Positions 52,554-61,206 of a stretch of DNA of 64,000 bases are shown in pieces. Numbering within the stretch: the stretch's first letter is position 1; every line of letters begins with the position of its first letter. This stretch comes from Paraburkholderia silviterrae. GTDB taxonomy: Bacteria > Pseudomonadota > Gammaproteobacteria > Burkholderiales > Burkholderiaceae. Under the pieces are notes generated by a model. That model did not search any database and was not told the DNA's origin. It worked only from the letters and a program-made list of their open reading frames with translations. A program made the translations under genes and the position numbers. The stretch covers positions 62,001-126,000 of the forward strand of contig NZ_SMRP01000012.1 of assembly GCF_004353915.1 (NCBI RefSeq), given 5' to 3'.

Positions 52554-54883
52554 AGGCCCGTCTTCTCATAGCCGGCGTGCTGGGCGTGCTGTCCGGCGCA
52601 GTGGTGTCCGGTGCCGCCCGCCTGCTTCATCTCGACGCGATCACCGATCCGGGAGAGATCGGCGCAGTGGCCGGCCTCGTCGTCGTCGCGTGCCTGCTGT
52701 GGGGCGTATGCGCGAGCGCAGTGCTGCTGAAAACCGCGACGCTCGCTGAGCGCATCATCGCGGCTGCCCTGCTTGCGCTCGTGATCGTGGCCGGTCTCGC
52801 GGTCGCGGGCCAGTTCGTGGGCGCGCTGGTGTTCGCAAAGCTGGAAAAGCTGCCGGACTCCGCGATCGGCCTCTGGACGCTGCGGGACTACTGGCATGCC
52901 TGGGGCGACGTGAAGGCGGTGAAACGTTCGCTGCAGATGGCCACCGTGGTATCGGTGATCGTGCCGCTGCTGCCGGTTGCGGCGATCGTCGCGGCGCTGG
53001 TCACGAAACCGAAGCGCGAGCTGCACGGCGATGCACGCTTCGCCTACGGCTACGAGATTCGACGCTACGGCCTGCTCGACGAGGCGAACGGCCGCAGGCG
53101 CCACAGGGGAAACCGCGGGGGGAGCCGCCGGGACGATGACCGCGATCCCTCGATCATCGTCGGCAGGTACAAGGGCAGGTATCTGACCTTTCGTGGCACG
53201 GAGTTCGTGATGGTGGCCGCACGCACACGCTCACGCAAGGGCGTGGCCATCGTGATCCCGAATCTGCTCACCTTTCCGGACTCGGTTGCGTGTCTCGACG
53301 TAAAGGGCGAGAACTTCGACCTGACCTCGCGTTACCGGCAGGCCTGCGGCCAGCAGGTGGTCCGCTGGGCCCCGTTCGACCAGAAGGGGTTGACGCACCG
53401 CTGGAATCCCCTGTTCAAGATTGCGAAGAGTCCGGCGTTCGTGCGCGTGGGTCGCCTGCAGGCGATCGCCGCGCGCCTGTATCACACCACCGACGGGCGT
53501 AACAAGTTCTTCTACGAACAGGCTGCCGACCTGTTCATGGGGCTTGCGCTGTATCTGATGGAGATGACTGGCGACTGCACGTTCGGCCAGGTGCTGCGCC
53601 TTGCGACCACGCCCGACAAAAAGGTGCGTGAGCACCTGTCGGAGTTGATGCAGCACGAGCCGCAGAAGGGCGTGCCGCTGTCGGGGGACTGCCTCGGTGC
53701 GCTCTCGCGCGTGCTGGCCTCGCCTGACGAGACGATGCTGAACATCGTCGCGACGTTCAATGCGGGGCTGCGCCTCTTCAGCAACCCGATCGTCGACCAG
53801 GCGACGAGCGCCTGCGACTTCGAGCTGGACCGTGTGCGCCGGGAACTGATGTCGATCTACATCGTGCTGCCGGTGCGGGAGCTCGCTGTCGCGAGCCTCC
53901 TCGGCAATCTCTTCTACACGCAGCTGATCGAGGACAACCTCGACGTGCTACCCGGTGAAGATCCGGCGATCAAATATCAGTGCCTGGCTGTCGGGGACGA
54001 AATTACGGCGCTCGGTCGCATCGAAGTGCTCGACAAGGGCAATGCGTTCGTCGCGGGCTACTGGATTCGCCTGCTCACGATCCTGCAGTCGAAGGCGCAG
54101 CTGGAGCCGAACGAGCTGTACGGCCCGGCCGGGGCGCGCACGCTGATTACCAATCACGCGGTACTGGTCGCATATGCGCCGGGCAATCAGGCCGACGCAA
54201 AGGAGCTGTCCGAGACGCTGGGCACCTTCACCGAGAAGGCGACCTCGAAGAGCCGCAACCACGGCCGCAACACGTCGACGGGCACGAGCACATCGGATCA
54301 GGGCCGCGCGCTGATGCTCGACCAGGAACTCAAGCGCATGGAGCAGCACGAGGAAATCGTGCTCGGCTTCCAGCGGCCGATCCTGTGCGAGAAGGCGACC
54401 TATTACGAGGACGATCTCTTTATCGACCGCATGCGCTCGGTCAGTCCGCTGCTCGCCGCGATCGACAATCGCCTGCCCACCGAAGAGGAAATCAAGGCCG
54501 CCTGGCAGGCCGGGGAGTTGCGCGCGACCGGCATCCCGACGCACAACCCGGCAACGTATCACGCGGCGCTGTCTGCGAAGGCCGCGGGCGAAATCCGTCT
54601 TGCACGGCAGGCCGGTGCGAAGCCGCTGACCGCGGCCGAACTTCTCGCGCTCGACCAGCGCACACCCGGACCGCTAGCAACGGGCATGGTGCTCACCGGC
54701 TTCGAGGCCGATCTGAGCGAACTCGGCGTCGTGATGCGCGACGACGTGCGCGAAATGCTCGCCGGCATCCGCATCGATTTCAGCGTGGCAGAAGCGGACG
54801 ACGCTGACCAGGGGCAGATTGGGCCGGCGCCCGCGTCTGCGGCGCCGGCGGACACCGAGGTAAAGGAGGTATCACATGGCTGA
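52550..54883 (+). CDS. virD4: VirD4/TraG coupling protein (777 aa)
   Basis: Several N-terminal membrane helices (about 5-25, 38-60, 68-95 and 128-148) precede the soluble ATPase. The nucleotide-binding loop reads AARTRSRKGVAIVIPNLL, where Gly before Lys230 is replaced by Arg229 and Pro of the usual 'PTRSGKG' by Arg. The Asp-Glu of Walker B is kept (VGDEITALGRI, 483-484). GENFDLTSRYR, DKGNAFVAGYWIRLLTILQS and SETLGTFTEK are family motifs. It delivers the relaxosome to the channel. It overlaps GntR and the following gene. Confidence 0.9.
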   Translation: MKARLLIAGVLGVLSGAVVSGAARLLHLDAITDPGEIGAVAGLVVVACLLWGVCASAVLLKTATLAERIIAAALLALVIVAGLAVAGQFVGALVFAKLEKLPDSAIGLWTLRDYWHAWGDVKAVKRSLQMATVVSVIVPLLPVAAIVAALVTKPKRELHGDARFAYGYEIRRYGLLDEANGRRRHRGNRGGSRRDDDRDPSIIVGRYKGRYLTFRGTEFVMVAARTRSRKGVAIVIPNLLTFPDSVACLDVKGENFDLTSRYRQACGQQVVRWAPFDQKGLTHRWNPLFKIAKSPAFVRVGRLQAIAARLYHTTDGRNKFFYEQAADLFMGLALYLMEMTGDCTFGQVLRLATTPDKKVREHLSELMQHEPQKGVPLSGDCLGALSRVLASPDETMLNIVATFNAGLRLFSNPIVDQATSACDFELDRVRRELMSIYIVLPVRELAVASLLGNLFYTQLIEDNLDVLPGEDPAIKYQCLAVGDEITALGRIEVLDKGNAFVAGYWIRLLTILQSKAQLEPNELYGPAGARTLITNHAVLVAYAPGNQADAKELSETLGTFTEKATSKSRNHGRNTSTGTSTSDQGRALMLDQELKRMEQHEEIVLGFQRPILCEKATYYEDDLFIDRMRSVSPLLAAIDNRLPTEEEIKAAWQAGELRATGIPTHNPATYHAALSAKAAGEIRLARQAGAKPLTAAELLALDQRTPGPLATGMVLTGFEADLSELGVVMRDDVREMLAGIRIDFSVAEADDADQGQIGPAPASAAPADTEVKEVSHG

Positions 54884-57539
54884 CCGGAACAGGCCTGAAT
54901 CACAGCGAGGCGGGCGGATGTATCTGGACGTGCCCTTCAGGGAGAAAGAGGCGGCACGCGGGCTGGGCGCGAAATTCGACCGGCGCTCGAAGAAGTGGTA
55001 CGTGCCGGGCGGGGCCGACGTTGCGCCGTTTGCACGCTGGATGACGGCAGCCGGACTGCAGGCAGCGCAGGGTGCGCCAGGTACACCTGACGCGGCGCGG
55101 GACCAGCCGCGGGCCTGGTTGGGGAGTGAGGCCGACATCGAGCGCGAAGCCGTGCGGCTGAGCGCACTGATGGGGCAACCGCTCGAAGAGTCCCGCGCGT
55201 TCGTGCGGGACTCCGTGCAGGCCGCCGCGGAAAAGGCGGGGCTGGAAGCCCGGGACCGCCTGCGTGCGCAGGGCGCGTCGGCGTTCGACATGATCGACGG
55301 GGTACGCAAGGCTGGCCTGCAGGCGCGGCACCGGTATTTCGCCGACCGGCAGCATCTGTATGCGCAAGGCGAGTCCCGGTCGCCGGAACCGGGCGCGCGG
55401 GCTGACCAGCAAGCTGCACGTCCGAAGCTCGACGATGCAGCGCTTGGCCGCCGCTATCGTGAAATGGTCCAGTCCATCACGACGGCGGTCACGCTGCATG
55501 GGGCCGAGGTCACCCGGATACTGGCCCTCGAACAACGGCTCGAAACGATCCATCGCGACGCGTGGCGCAGGTCGGGTAACCCGGTCGACGGTGAGCGCGC
55601 GATCGGTGAGCAGATCCGCACCGGCACCGGGTTTGCGGCGCAGGCGCTGCCGCCGCGCGCGGCCGAGGCGCTGAACAGGCTCCGTGATGAGGCAGGGCTG
55701 AGCCCGATGGAGGTCGACGGGCGCACGCCCGCGCGCGACGTGACGGATTCCGGGCCGCCGGAGGACGAGCTTCCGGTGGACGTGGCCGGTATCGGGCCGC
55801 AACACCCGCATCGCCATCATGAGCCGGAGCGCGACGACGGCTTCGCCACCTTCGCGGACATCGCCGAAGTGTTCGCGCCTGGGGAGGCGGTATTTGCTGC
55901 CGGTCGTGACCAGGCAGACAGCACCAACTGGTCGATGGTGGCAAAGGACCTTGCCGACTATCGCGGGCTGACCGGGCGTATCCAGGATGAGTTCGGCAAA
56001 GGCCGGAGCGCGCCTGAAGTTGCCGCAGCGCTCGATCAGGAGCTTGCGTTCCTGTCCCCGCCCGCACGGACTGCGTTCGTGTCGCACGTTCGCGAAGCGC
56101 TTGACCGGCAGGTTGACGTCCCGTCCGTGCCGCAGGAGGCGCCGGCGGTCAAGGCCGGGGGCGACGCGGTGACGTTTGCCGACGTCGGCGATACGGTGAT
56201 TGACCATGCGGCGATTGATGACGCGATGCGCCGGCGCGGTCTGACGGAAAGCGCGGTACCGGGCAAGCCGGGCAACCCGCACGTTGAGCCATCGGCCGCC
56301 ACTGCCGCGGTCGCGAATGAGCCCGTCGCCCGGCCGGGGCAGGCCGCCAACGATACGGCGATGGAGGCTGCGGCGGTGTCCGGCGTGCTCGACACGCAGG
56401 TCCAGCGCGCGCAGACGCCTGCGCAGAACGAACCCGACGCCAGGAATCCGGCGAACGACCCGCAGCGGCCGGAGGCTGACACCGTGTCGGCGCAGGATCT
56501 GGAGCGTGTGCGCACGGTGCGGGAAGGCGATCATGCAGCCGCCGGGAAGCTGCTGCGCGAACAGGGCAAGCCGGCGCCAGTGCCGGAGGGCGGCGGCGCC
56601 GGCGCACCGGCCGCTTCGCGCCGGGCAGGCCAGGCGCGTAGCACCGACACCCGCGACAACCAGATCGGCACCGATCCGGCCTCCCGCAAGCCGGTGGTGA
56701 CGAAAGACGGCTACGACGTGCCTGCCCACGTTGCGTCGCGCTACATGGTGAAGGACGGCCGGTTCTGGAAGCTCGATGCCATGGAGGCGAAGCCGGCGGG
56801 GCAATCAGATACGCAGCCGGATGCGACACCGGTCACGCAGCCGCACTTTGAGGACGTCGGCGCACGCCTGAACTCCCGGCAGAACGATCGCGCAACGATT
56901 GCCGACATGGTCGCGGTGGCGAAGGCCAAGAACTGGGACATGATCGTCGTGCGCGGCAGCGGAACGTTCCGCCGCAATGCGTGGATCGAAGCGTCCCTCG
57001 CGGGTGTGGACGTGAAGGGCTTCAAACCGGCCGAAAGCGACGAGGCCCTGCTCGAGGCGGCCAGGCGTGAACGCGCGGCGCTGACGATCCGGGCCGGGGC
57101 GTCGCCTGCGCCGGCCCCCGCGCCGAAGGCCAGCCCGGCGGGCGCGGATCCGTCGCCCGCCCAGGCAAACACGAAACCGCAGGCGACGGCCAGCACCGCG
57201 CCGGTAGCGGCGAGCGCAGCGGCGGCGCCCGGCGAAGCACCGAAGACCGTCGCGCAGTTGCGCGAGGTGCTCGAAAAGTCGCTCGAGCGGGCGCCCGCGC
57301 GCATGCGGGCGGAGGTGATTCGCCGGTTCGACGCGCGCATCCAGGCGGGCACCGAGATCGAGGCGCGTATTACCCGGGGCGAGTTGAGCCGTGACGCCGG
57401 CGCCGCCGAGATCGACCGGCGCGCGGCCGAACTGCACGCAGCCTGGACGGCGCCGAAGGCCGCGCCGGCGCCGGGACCGTCAAACAGCCCGAAGCCTGAT
57501 CAGCAGCAGACGGGTGACCCGGCGACGATCGCAATGTAG
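54876..57539 (+). CDS. Large DUF5710/LPD7-domain transfer protein (887 aa)
   Basis: Residues 15-60 form a DUF5710 domain (MYLDVPFREKEAARGLGAKF, then SKKWYVPG). Residues about 665-730 form an LPD7 domain (RQNDRATIADMVAVAKAKNW, then VRGSGTFRRNAWIEASLAG). The centre is helical and low-complexity, and the C terminus is Ala/Pro-rich. These domains usually accompany relaxases or primases on conjugative elements, but no catalytic relaxase, primase or helicase motif is visible. It may assist strand handling or be a transferred protein. A strong AAAGGAGGT precedes the ATG, which overlaps virD4. Confidence 0.72.
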   Translation: MADRNRPESQRGGRMYLDVPFREKEAARGLGAKFDRRSKKWYVPGGADVAPFARWMTAAGLQAAQGAPGTPDAARDQPRAWLGSEADIEREAVRLSALMGQPLEESRAFVRDSVQAAAEKAGLEARDRLRAQGASAFDMIDGVRKAGLQARHRYFADRQHLYAQGESRSPEPGARADQQAARPKLDDAALGRRYREMVQSITTAVTLHGAEVTRILALEQRLETIHRDAWRRSGNPVDGERAIGEQIRTGTGFAAQALPPRAAEALNRLRDEAGLSPMEVDGRTPARDVTDSGPPEDELPVDVAGIGPQHPHRHHEPERDDGFATFADIAEVFAPGEAVFAAGRDQADSTNWSMVAKDLADYRGLTGRIQDEFGKGRSAPEVAAALDQELAFLSPPARTAFVSHVREALDRQVDVPSVPQEAPAVKAGGDAVTFADVGDTVIDHAAIDDAMRRRGLTESAVPGKPGNPHVEPSAATAAVANEPVARPGQAANDTAMEAAAVSGVLDTQVQRAQTPAQNEPDARNPANDPQRPEADTVSAQDLERVRTVREGDHAAAGKLLREQGKPAPVPEGGGAGAPAASRRAGQARSTDTRDNQIGTDPASRKPVVTKDGYDVPAHVASRYMVKDGRFWKLDAMEAKPAGQSDTQPDATPVTQPHFEDVGARLNSRQNDRATIADMVAVAKAKNWDMIVVRGSGTFRRNAWIEASLAGVDVKGFKPAESDEALLEAARRERAALTIRAGASPAPAPAPKASPAGADPSPAQANTKPQATASTAPVAASAAAAPGEAPKTVAQLREVLEKSLERAPARMRAEVIRRFDARIQAGTEIEARITRGELSRDAGAAEIDRRAAELHAAWTAPKAAPAPGPSNSPKPDQQQTGDPATIAM

Positions 57540-57572
57540 GCGTCACCCACTCCAGTTTATGAGGATTCCGAA

Positions 57573-58307
57573 ATGAATATTGCCATCGTGAACTGCTCCG
57601 GCAACGTCGGCAAGACCACCGTGACCCGCGAACTGCTCGCGCCACGGATGCCGCATATGTCGGTGCGCCAGGTCGAGTCGATCAATACCGATGACTCGGC
57701 GGGCCCCAGGGTCGAGGTGATGATTGCCGCCCGCTTTGACGAACTGCACGGCGAGCTGATGCTCGGCCGGGCGCTGCTGGTCGATATCGGTGCGTCGAAC
57801 GTCGAGGAATATCTCAATCGCCTCGACTCGTCCGAAGGGGCGCAGGAGGATTACACGTGTTTCATCGTGCCGGTCGAACCGGAGAGCAAGCAGATGAAGG
57901 ACACGATGAAGACGATCAACCTGCTCGCGGATCTCGGAGTGGATCCCAAACGAATCCGCGTGCTGCTGAACAAGGTCGAGCTGGTGAAGAGCGAGGCTCG
58001 CGAGGTGACGCTGCGCCGGCTCTTCGGACAGTTGTTTGAGCTGCACGAGCACGATGCTTCCTTCTGGCTGAACCACGATGCGCTTGTGCCGAAGAATGAC
58101 GTCTTCACGCTTGCAGCGGCAGCGGGCCGCACGATCCACGATATCGCGACAGACGGGGTGGACTACAAGGCGCAGCTGATCGACGCCCCGACCGCCTCCG
58201 AGAAGGACCGTCTCGTGCGGCTGGTCGGCCTCAAACGCAAGGCGTTGTCCATCGAGCCGCTGCTTGATCAGGCGTTCAACGCGCTGATGGCGGGAGTCGA
58301 TGCATGA
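57573..58307 (+). CDS. StbB-like P-loop ATPase (244 aa)
   Basis: The N terminus MNIAIVNCSGNVGKTTVTRE holds a Walker A motif of the SIMIBI class (Lys14), and LLVDIGASNVEEYL is the matching Walker B-like strand. The later part (CFIVPVEPESKQMKDTMKTI, then RIRVLLNKVEL) fits the MinD/ParA fold of plasmid StbB proteins, which in the R388 group affect segregation and conjugation. The next gene looks like the matching StbC. No StbA-like DNA-binding protein was seen beside it. Confidence 0.7.
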   Translation: MNIAIVNCSGNVGKTTVTRELLAPRMPHMSVRQVESINTDDSAGPRVEVMIAARFDELHGELMLGRALLVDIGASNVEEYLNRLDSSEGAQEDYTCFIVPVEPESKQMKDTMKTINLLADLGVDPKRIRVLLNKVELVKSEAREVTLRRLFGQLFELHEHDASFWLNHDALVPKNDVFTLAAAAGRTIHDIATDGVDYKAQLIDAPTASEKDRLVRLVGLKRKALSIEPLLDQAFNALMAGVDA

Positions 58308-58795
58308 ACGAGCCGACGCCGCAACCGGATCACGCGGGCAAGGCGTCGGAGCGCCTGGGCCAGCTGATCGCCACGATGCCGGCGTCCAACGAGCTGGCCG
58401 TGCTCGCGGAGATCCTGATTGAGCAGATGAAGGTGGTGGACGCGCAGCACCATGTTGTCGCGCTGATAGAGTCCACCGACCAGAAGCTGACCGCGACGGT
58501 GCAGGCGCTGCGCGAGGAGAACGCGCAGCTGGCGAAGCTGCTCACGCAGTCGCGTCAGGCCTTCATCGGCGAGATCGCGGCGAAGGCGGCCGACCAGGCA
58601 CGTCGCGCCGCAACCGCGGACGTGGCGGACGAACTCGCGCGGCTGCGGGTCGCCGTTGAATCGCGTGATCGCGCGGTCAACACGAAGCCCGTGGTGCCGG
58701 CAACCGGCTCGATTGCCGCGCGCATGGGCATTGCATTCTGCGCAGGCGCCGCGCTCATCTGGATCGTCGCGCGTCTGGCACACACGCTGATCTAG
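58304..58795 (+). CDS. StbC-like coiled-coil membrane protein (163 aa)
   Basis: A long coiled coil (QKLTATVQALREENAQLAKLL; ADEL-rich part to about 125) ends in one C-terminal membrane segment (GIAFCAGAALIWIVARLAHT). It overlaps the StbB-like gene by ATGA. The size and layout resemble StbC-type partners, which may anchor the ATPase at the membrane. Sequence identity to StbC cannot be judged by eye. Confidence 0.6.
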   Translation: MNEPTPQPDHAGKASERLGQLIATMPASNELAVLAEILIEQMKVVDAQHHVVALIESTDQKLTATVQALREENAQLAKLLTQSRQAFIGEIAAKAADQARRAATADVADELARLRVAVESRDRAVNTKPVVPATGSIAARMGIAFCAGAALIWIVARLAHTLI

Positions 58796-58815
58796 CGAAG
58801 CATCGAACTGGACGG

Positions 58816-58833
58816 CCGGTCGCAGGCGACCGG
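58816..58833 (+). terminator. Hairpin after the StbC-like gene
   Basis: CCGGTCG and CGACCGG form a perfect 7-bp stem with a 4-base loop, followed by AATCTTT, 21 bases after the stop. It is a weak terminator or an operon attenuator between the stb pair and the following genes. Confidence 0.45.
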
Positions 58834-58863
58834 AATCTTTCAGGGTTGGTGGAGAACGACATC

Positions 58864-59652
58864 ATGGAACGCAGGCAGGAGAGCTGGAAGAGGGTTGCGA
58901 TGCTGTGTTTTGCCACGCTGACGCCCGGCGTGGCCGGCTCGATCTGGGGGGACATGGTCACGGGCAAGGCGCGGTATGCGGCGCTGACCGGCGGCGCGGT
59001 GTCCTTGACCAGCACGCTGGTGCTGCGAAGCGAGCGTGACTATCGCGCCTCGCTCGTCCGGCGCGCGGCGCAGGGGCCGTTGCCGGAAATCGTGTGGGAC
59101 GTGCGCATGAACGATGTTCATGTGGGGCAGCCCACGGACCGCGAGGTGGCCAGAATCCAGCGGGAAGTGGCCAGCGACTGGCCCATCCGGGTCAGTCATC
59201 CCGGCATCCTGATTAACGCGTCGCTCGCGGCGCCCGGCAACGTGCTGCTGCTGGGGCCGGTTATCGCGTTCCAGGTGGGGGGTGCGATTGCGCTGTTCAA
59301 TCCTGCTGCCGTCGCCCCGATTTTCACGGCGTTCCGCACAGCTTCGCCGCACGAGCTTCGGCAGTTTGTCTCGAGCATGCCCATCGTTTTGCTCGTTCTG
59401 CCGTTGTTCGCCCTGTTCTTTACTGGTCGCGGGATATCCGGCACGCACAGCGTCGCGAGCGAAGCCTTCGGTGATCGCGTGCGCCGGCATCTTGGGGCGG
59501 CCGCGACCGGCACGCAGACGCTCTCGTGCCTGGCGGCCGGCCGGGACTGTGAATACCAGCCGGACATGCCGGGCTGGTGGCGCGCCCGCGCGAAAGCCCG
59601 CCGCGCCGCCCGGACCGGGCAGCTGCGTCGCGGCATGGCGAACCCTGGCTGA
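58864..59652 (+). CDS. Hypothetical transfer-region membrane protein (262 aa)
   Basis: Start ATG 58864 has GGAG about 10 bases upstream. At least three hydrophobic segments are visible (around 15-35, NVLLLGPVIAFQVGGAIALF near 125-145, and MPIVLLVLPLFALFFTG near 175-195). The C terminus is strongly basic (WRARAKARRAARTGQLRRG). No family was recognised. It lies between the stb pair and the nuclease-like gene on the same strand and probably belongs to the transfer region. Confidence 0.55.
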   Translation: MERRQESWKRVAMLCFATLTPGVAGSIWGDMVTGKARYAALTGGAVSLTSTLVLRSERDYRASLVRRAAQGPLPEIVWDVRMNDVHVGQPTDREVARIQREVASDWPIRVSHPGILINASLAAPGNVLLLGPVIAFQVGGAIALFNPAAVAPIFTAFRTASPHELRQFVSSMPIVLLVLPLFALFFTGRGISGTHSVASEAFGDRVRRHLGAAATGTQTLSCLAAGRDCEYQPDMPGWWRARAKARRAARTGQLRRGMANPG

Positions 59653-59689
59653 TGGACCGGAAGGACTGCGAATCAACAGGAGAACACCG

Positions 59690-60295
59690 ATGATGAGAGA
59701 CGGTTCCACCCTCATGCTCGTGGCTGGATTGCTGTGTGCCTGTGCCCAGGCGCAGGCGGGCGACTGGAGCCGGGGCCTGCACGGTGCCGCATACAACGCA
59801 GGCGGCGTGGAAAGCGCGGACGGAGCCTGGGGCGTTGTGTTTCCGCTGGCCCAGGCCGAGCCGGACCCGCGCATGACGCCAGGCGCGCTCAACCCCGACG
59901 TGACGCAGGCCAATATTCATTCGACGATCTGCGTGAAAGGGTACACGCGAACGATCCGGCCCGATGCGCAATATACCGAAGGGCTCAAGCGTGAGCAGAT
60001 CGCGGCCTACGGCTATGACGATCGCCGTCTGCGCGACTACGAGGAGGACCACCTCGTGAGTCTGGAGCTGGGTGGCTCACCGACCGATCCGCGCAATCTG
60101 TGGCCGGAGCCACATCACGTGATGGGTGGATGGTGCTCGTATGCCAAAGACCGGCTCGAAAACGAATTCAACCAGATGGTCTGCCGCGGGAAGCTGCCGC
60201 TCGCTGACGCGCAGTCAATGATCGCGCACGACTGGATCGCGGCGTACCGGCGCTTCATCGCGAACGTCCCGGACGATTCCCGTGAGCATCGATAG
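59690..60295 (+). CDS. Exported HNH-like nuclease (201 aa)
   Basis: AGGAG lies about 7 bases upstream of ATG 59690. A signal peptide ends near AQAQA. The core EEDHLVSLELGGSPTDPRNL then WPEPH matches the HNH/ββα-metal 'DHxxxLxLGGxxxxxxNLWP' motif seen in small secreted nucleases. The enzyme would act in the periplasm or outside the cell, unlike most transfer proteins. A role in processing DNA during conjugation or in acting on recipients is possible but untested. The next gene is trbM-like. Confidence 0.65.
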   Translation: MMRDGSTLMLVAGLLCACAQAQAGDWSRGLHGAAYNAGGVESADGAWGVVFPLAQAEPDPRMTPGALNPDVTQANIHSTICVKGYTRTIRPDAQYTEGLKREQIAAYGYDDRRLRDYEEDHLVSLELGGSPTDPRNLWPEPHHVMGGWCSYAKDRLENEFNQMVCRGKLPLADAQSMIAHDWIAAYRRFIANVPDDSREHR

Positions 60296-60377
60296 GGAGA
60301 CTGGGATGCGCATCGTCTCGAGGCGCACCGCGATGGAACACCCATTCACTGACCATAAGGTAACCAGGAGTCATGCC

Positions 60378-60704
60378 ATGAAACGACGATCGATTGCAGC
60401 CGCGCTGAGCAGCGCGGCACTGGCCTGTGCATTCGCCACGCCGACGGCACGCGCCGGGGATAACCAGGATGCGTGTGGCGCGGTGCTCTGTCTCGCCGGT
60501 CTGATCTTGGGCGGCAACGGTGGCAAGACGTGCGCAGAATACGAGGCCTCGTACTTTTCCATCGTGAAATTTCGCAACGGGCACTTCGACCTGAGCGGCA
60601 CGTCCAGTGCGCGTGGCGATTTCCTGAACCAGTGCCAGTCGGTCGGCAGCGACGTGAAGGGGCCGGTCAACTCGAAATATGGCGCTGTCCAGAACGGACC
60701 CTGA
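60378..60704 (+). CDS. trbM: TrbM/KikA/MpfK-family exported protein (108 aa)
   Basis: A signal peptide ends at TARA. The mature part has the family cysteines: DACGAVLCLAGLILGGNGGK, TCAEYEASYFSIVKF, and SARGDFLNQCQSV. TrbM-like proteins are small periplasmic components of P-type and related transfer systems. CCAGGAG precedes the ATG by about 7 bases. Confidence 0.82.
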   Translation: MKRRSIAAALSSAALACAFATPTARAGDNQDACGAVLCLAGLILGGNGGKTCAEYEASYFSIVKFRNGHFDLSGTSSARGDFLNQCQSVGSDVKGPVNSKYGAVQNGP

Positions 60705-60804
60705 CCGGCGTCCTGCTGACCCGGTCAAACCCGCCCGCGCCGGCCGCAGCAGATCGCAGCCGGCATCGACTCCACGCCATTGACAGCCACGGACGGCAAC
60801 TGCC

Positions 60805-61206
60805 ATGAGCGCTGACGATCTCCATGTCGTGACCGAACCGAAACGCCGCGGTCGCAGGAAAGCGCACCCGGCACTCGGCAAGCCGGTCAGCACGCGCCTG
60901 ACGGACGAGCAGTGGCGGATCTTCAATGAGAAGGTCGAGCGTTCGGGCATGAGGCCGTCGGAGTTCCTGCGCGACTGCATCCTCACGAACCGCACGCAGA
61001 TCGTCGCGCGGCCGCCGGCGACGGTCGAGCGGCAGCGGATCATATACGTGATCAACAGGACCGGCAACAACCTCAACCAGCTGGCGCACGTGGCGAACAG
61101 CGCGCGCGTGTCCGGCAGGCTGTCCGAATCCACCTTCGTTGCGCTGGTCGACGAGCTGGAGTTGATCACCCAACTGCTGAAGGCGCATCTCCATCGTGTT
61201 GATTAG
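60805..61206 (+). CDS. mobC: MobC/TraJ-type relaxosome accessory protein (133 aa)
   Basis: A basic N terminus (EPKRRGRRKAHPALGKP) is followed by a ribbon-helix-helix (VSTRLTDEQWRIFNEKVERS, then MRPSEFLRDCIL) and the MobC signature YVINRTGNNLNQLAHVANSA. Such proteins bind oriT and help the relaxase melt the nic region. Its 3' end overlaps the relaxase start by 11 bases. Confidence 0.88.
   Translation: MSADDLHVVTEPKRRGRRKAHPALGKPVSTRLTDEQWRIFNEKVERSGMRPSEFLRDCILTNRTQIVARPPATVERQRIIYVINRTGNNLNQLAHVANSARVSGRLSESTFVALVDELELITQLLKAHLHRVD

Noticed and set aside
60705-60804. Transfer origin (oriT) just upstream of mobC
   Set aside because: The region was inspected for inverted repeats and nic-like sequence; none was convincing, so no oriT is called.
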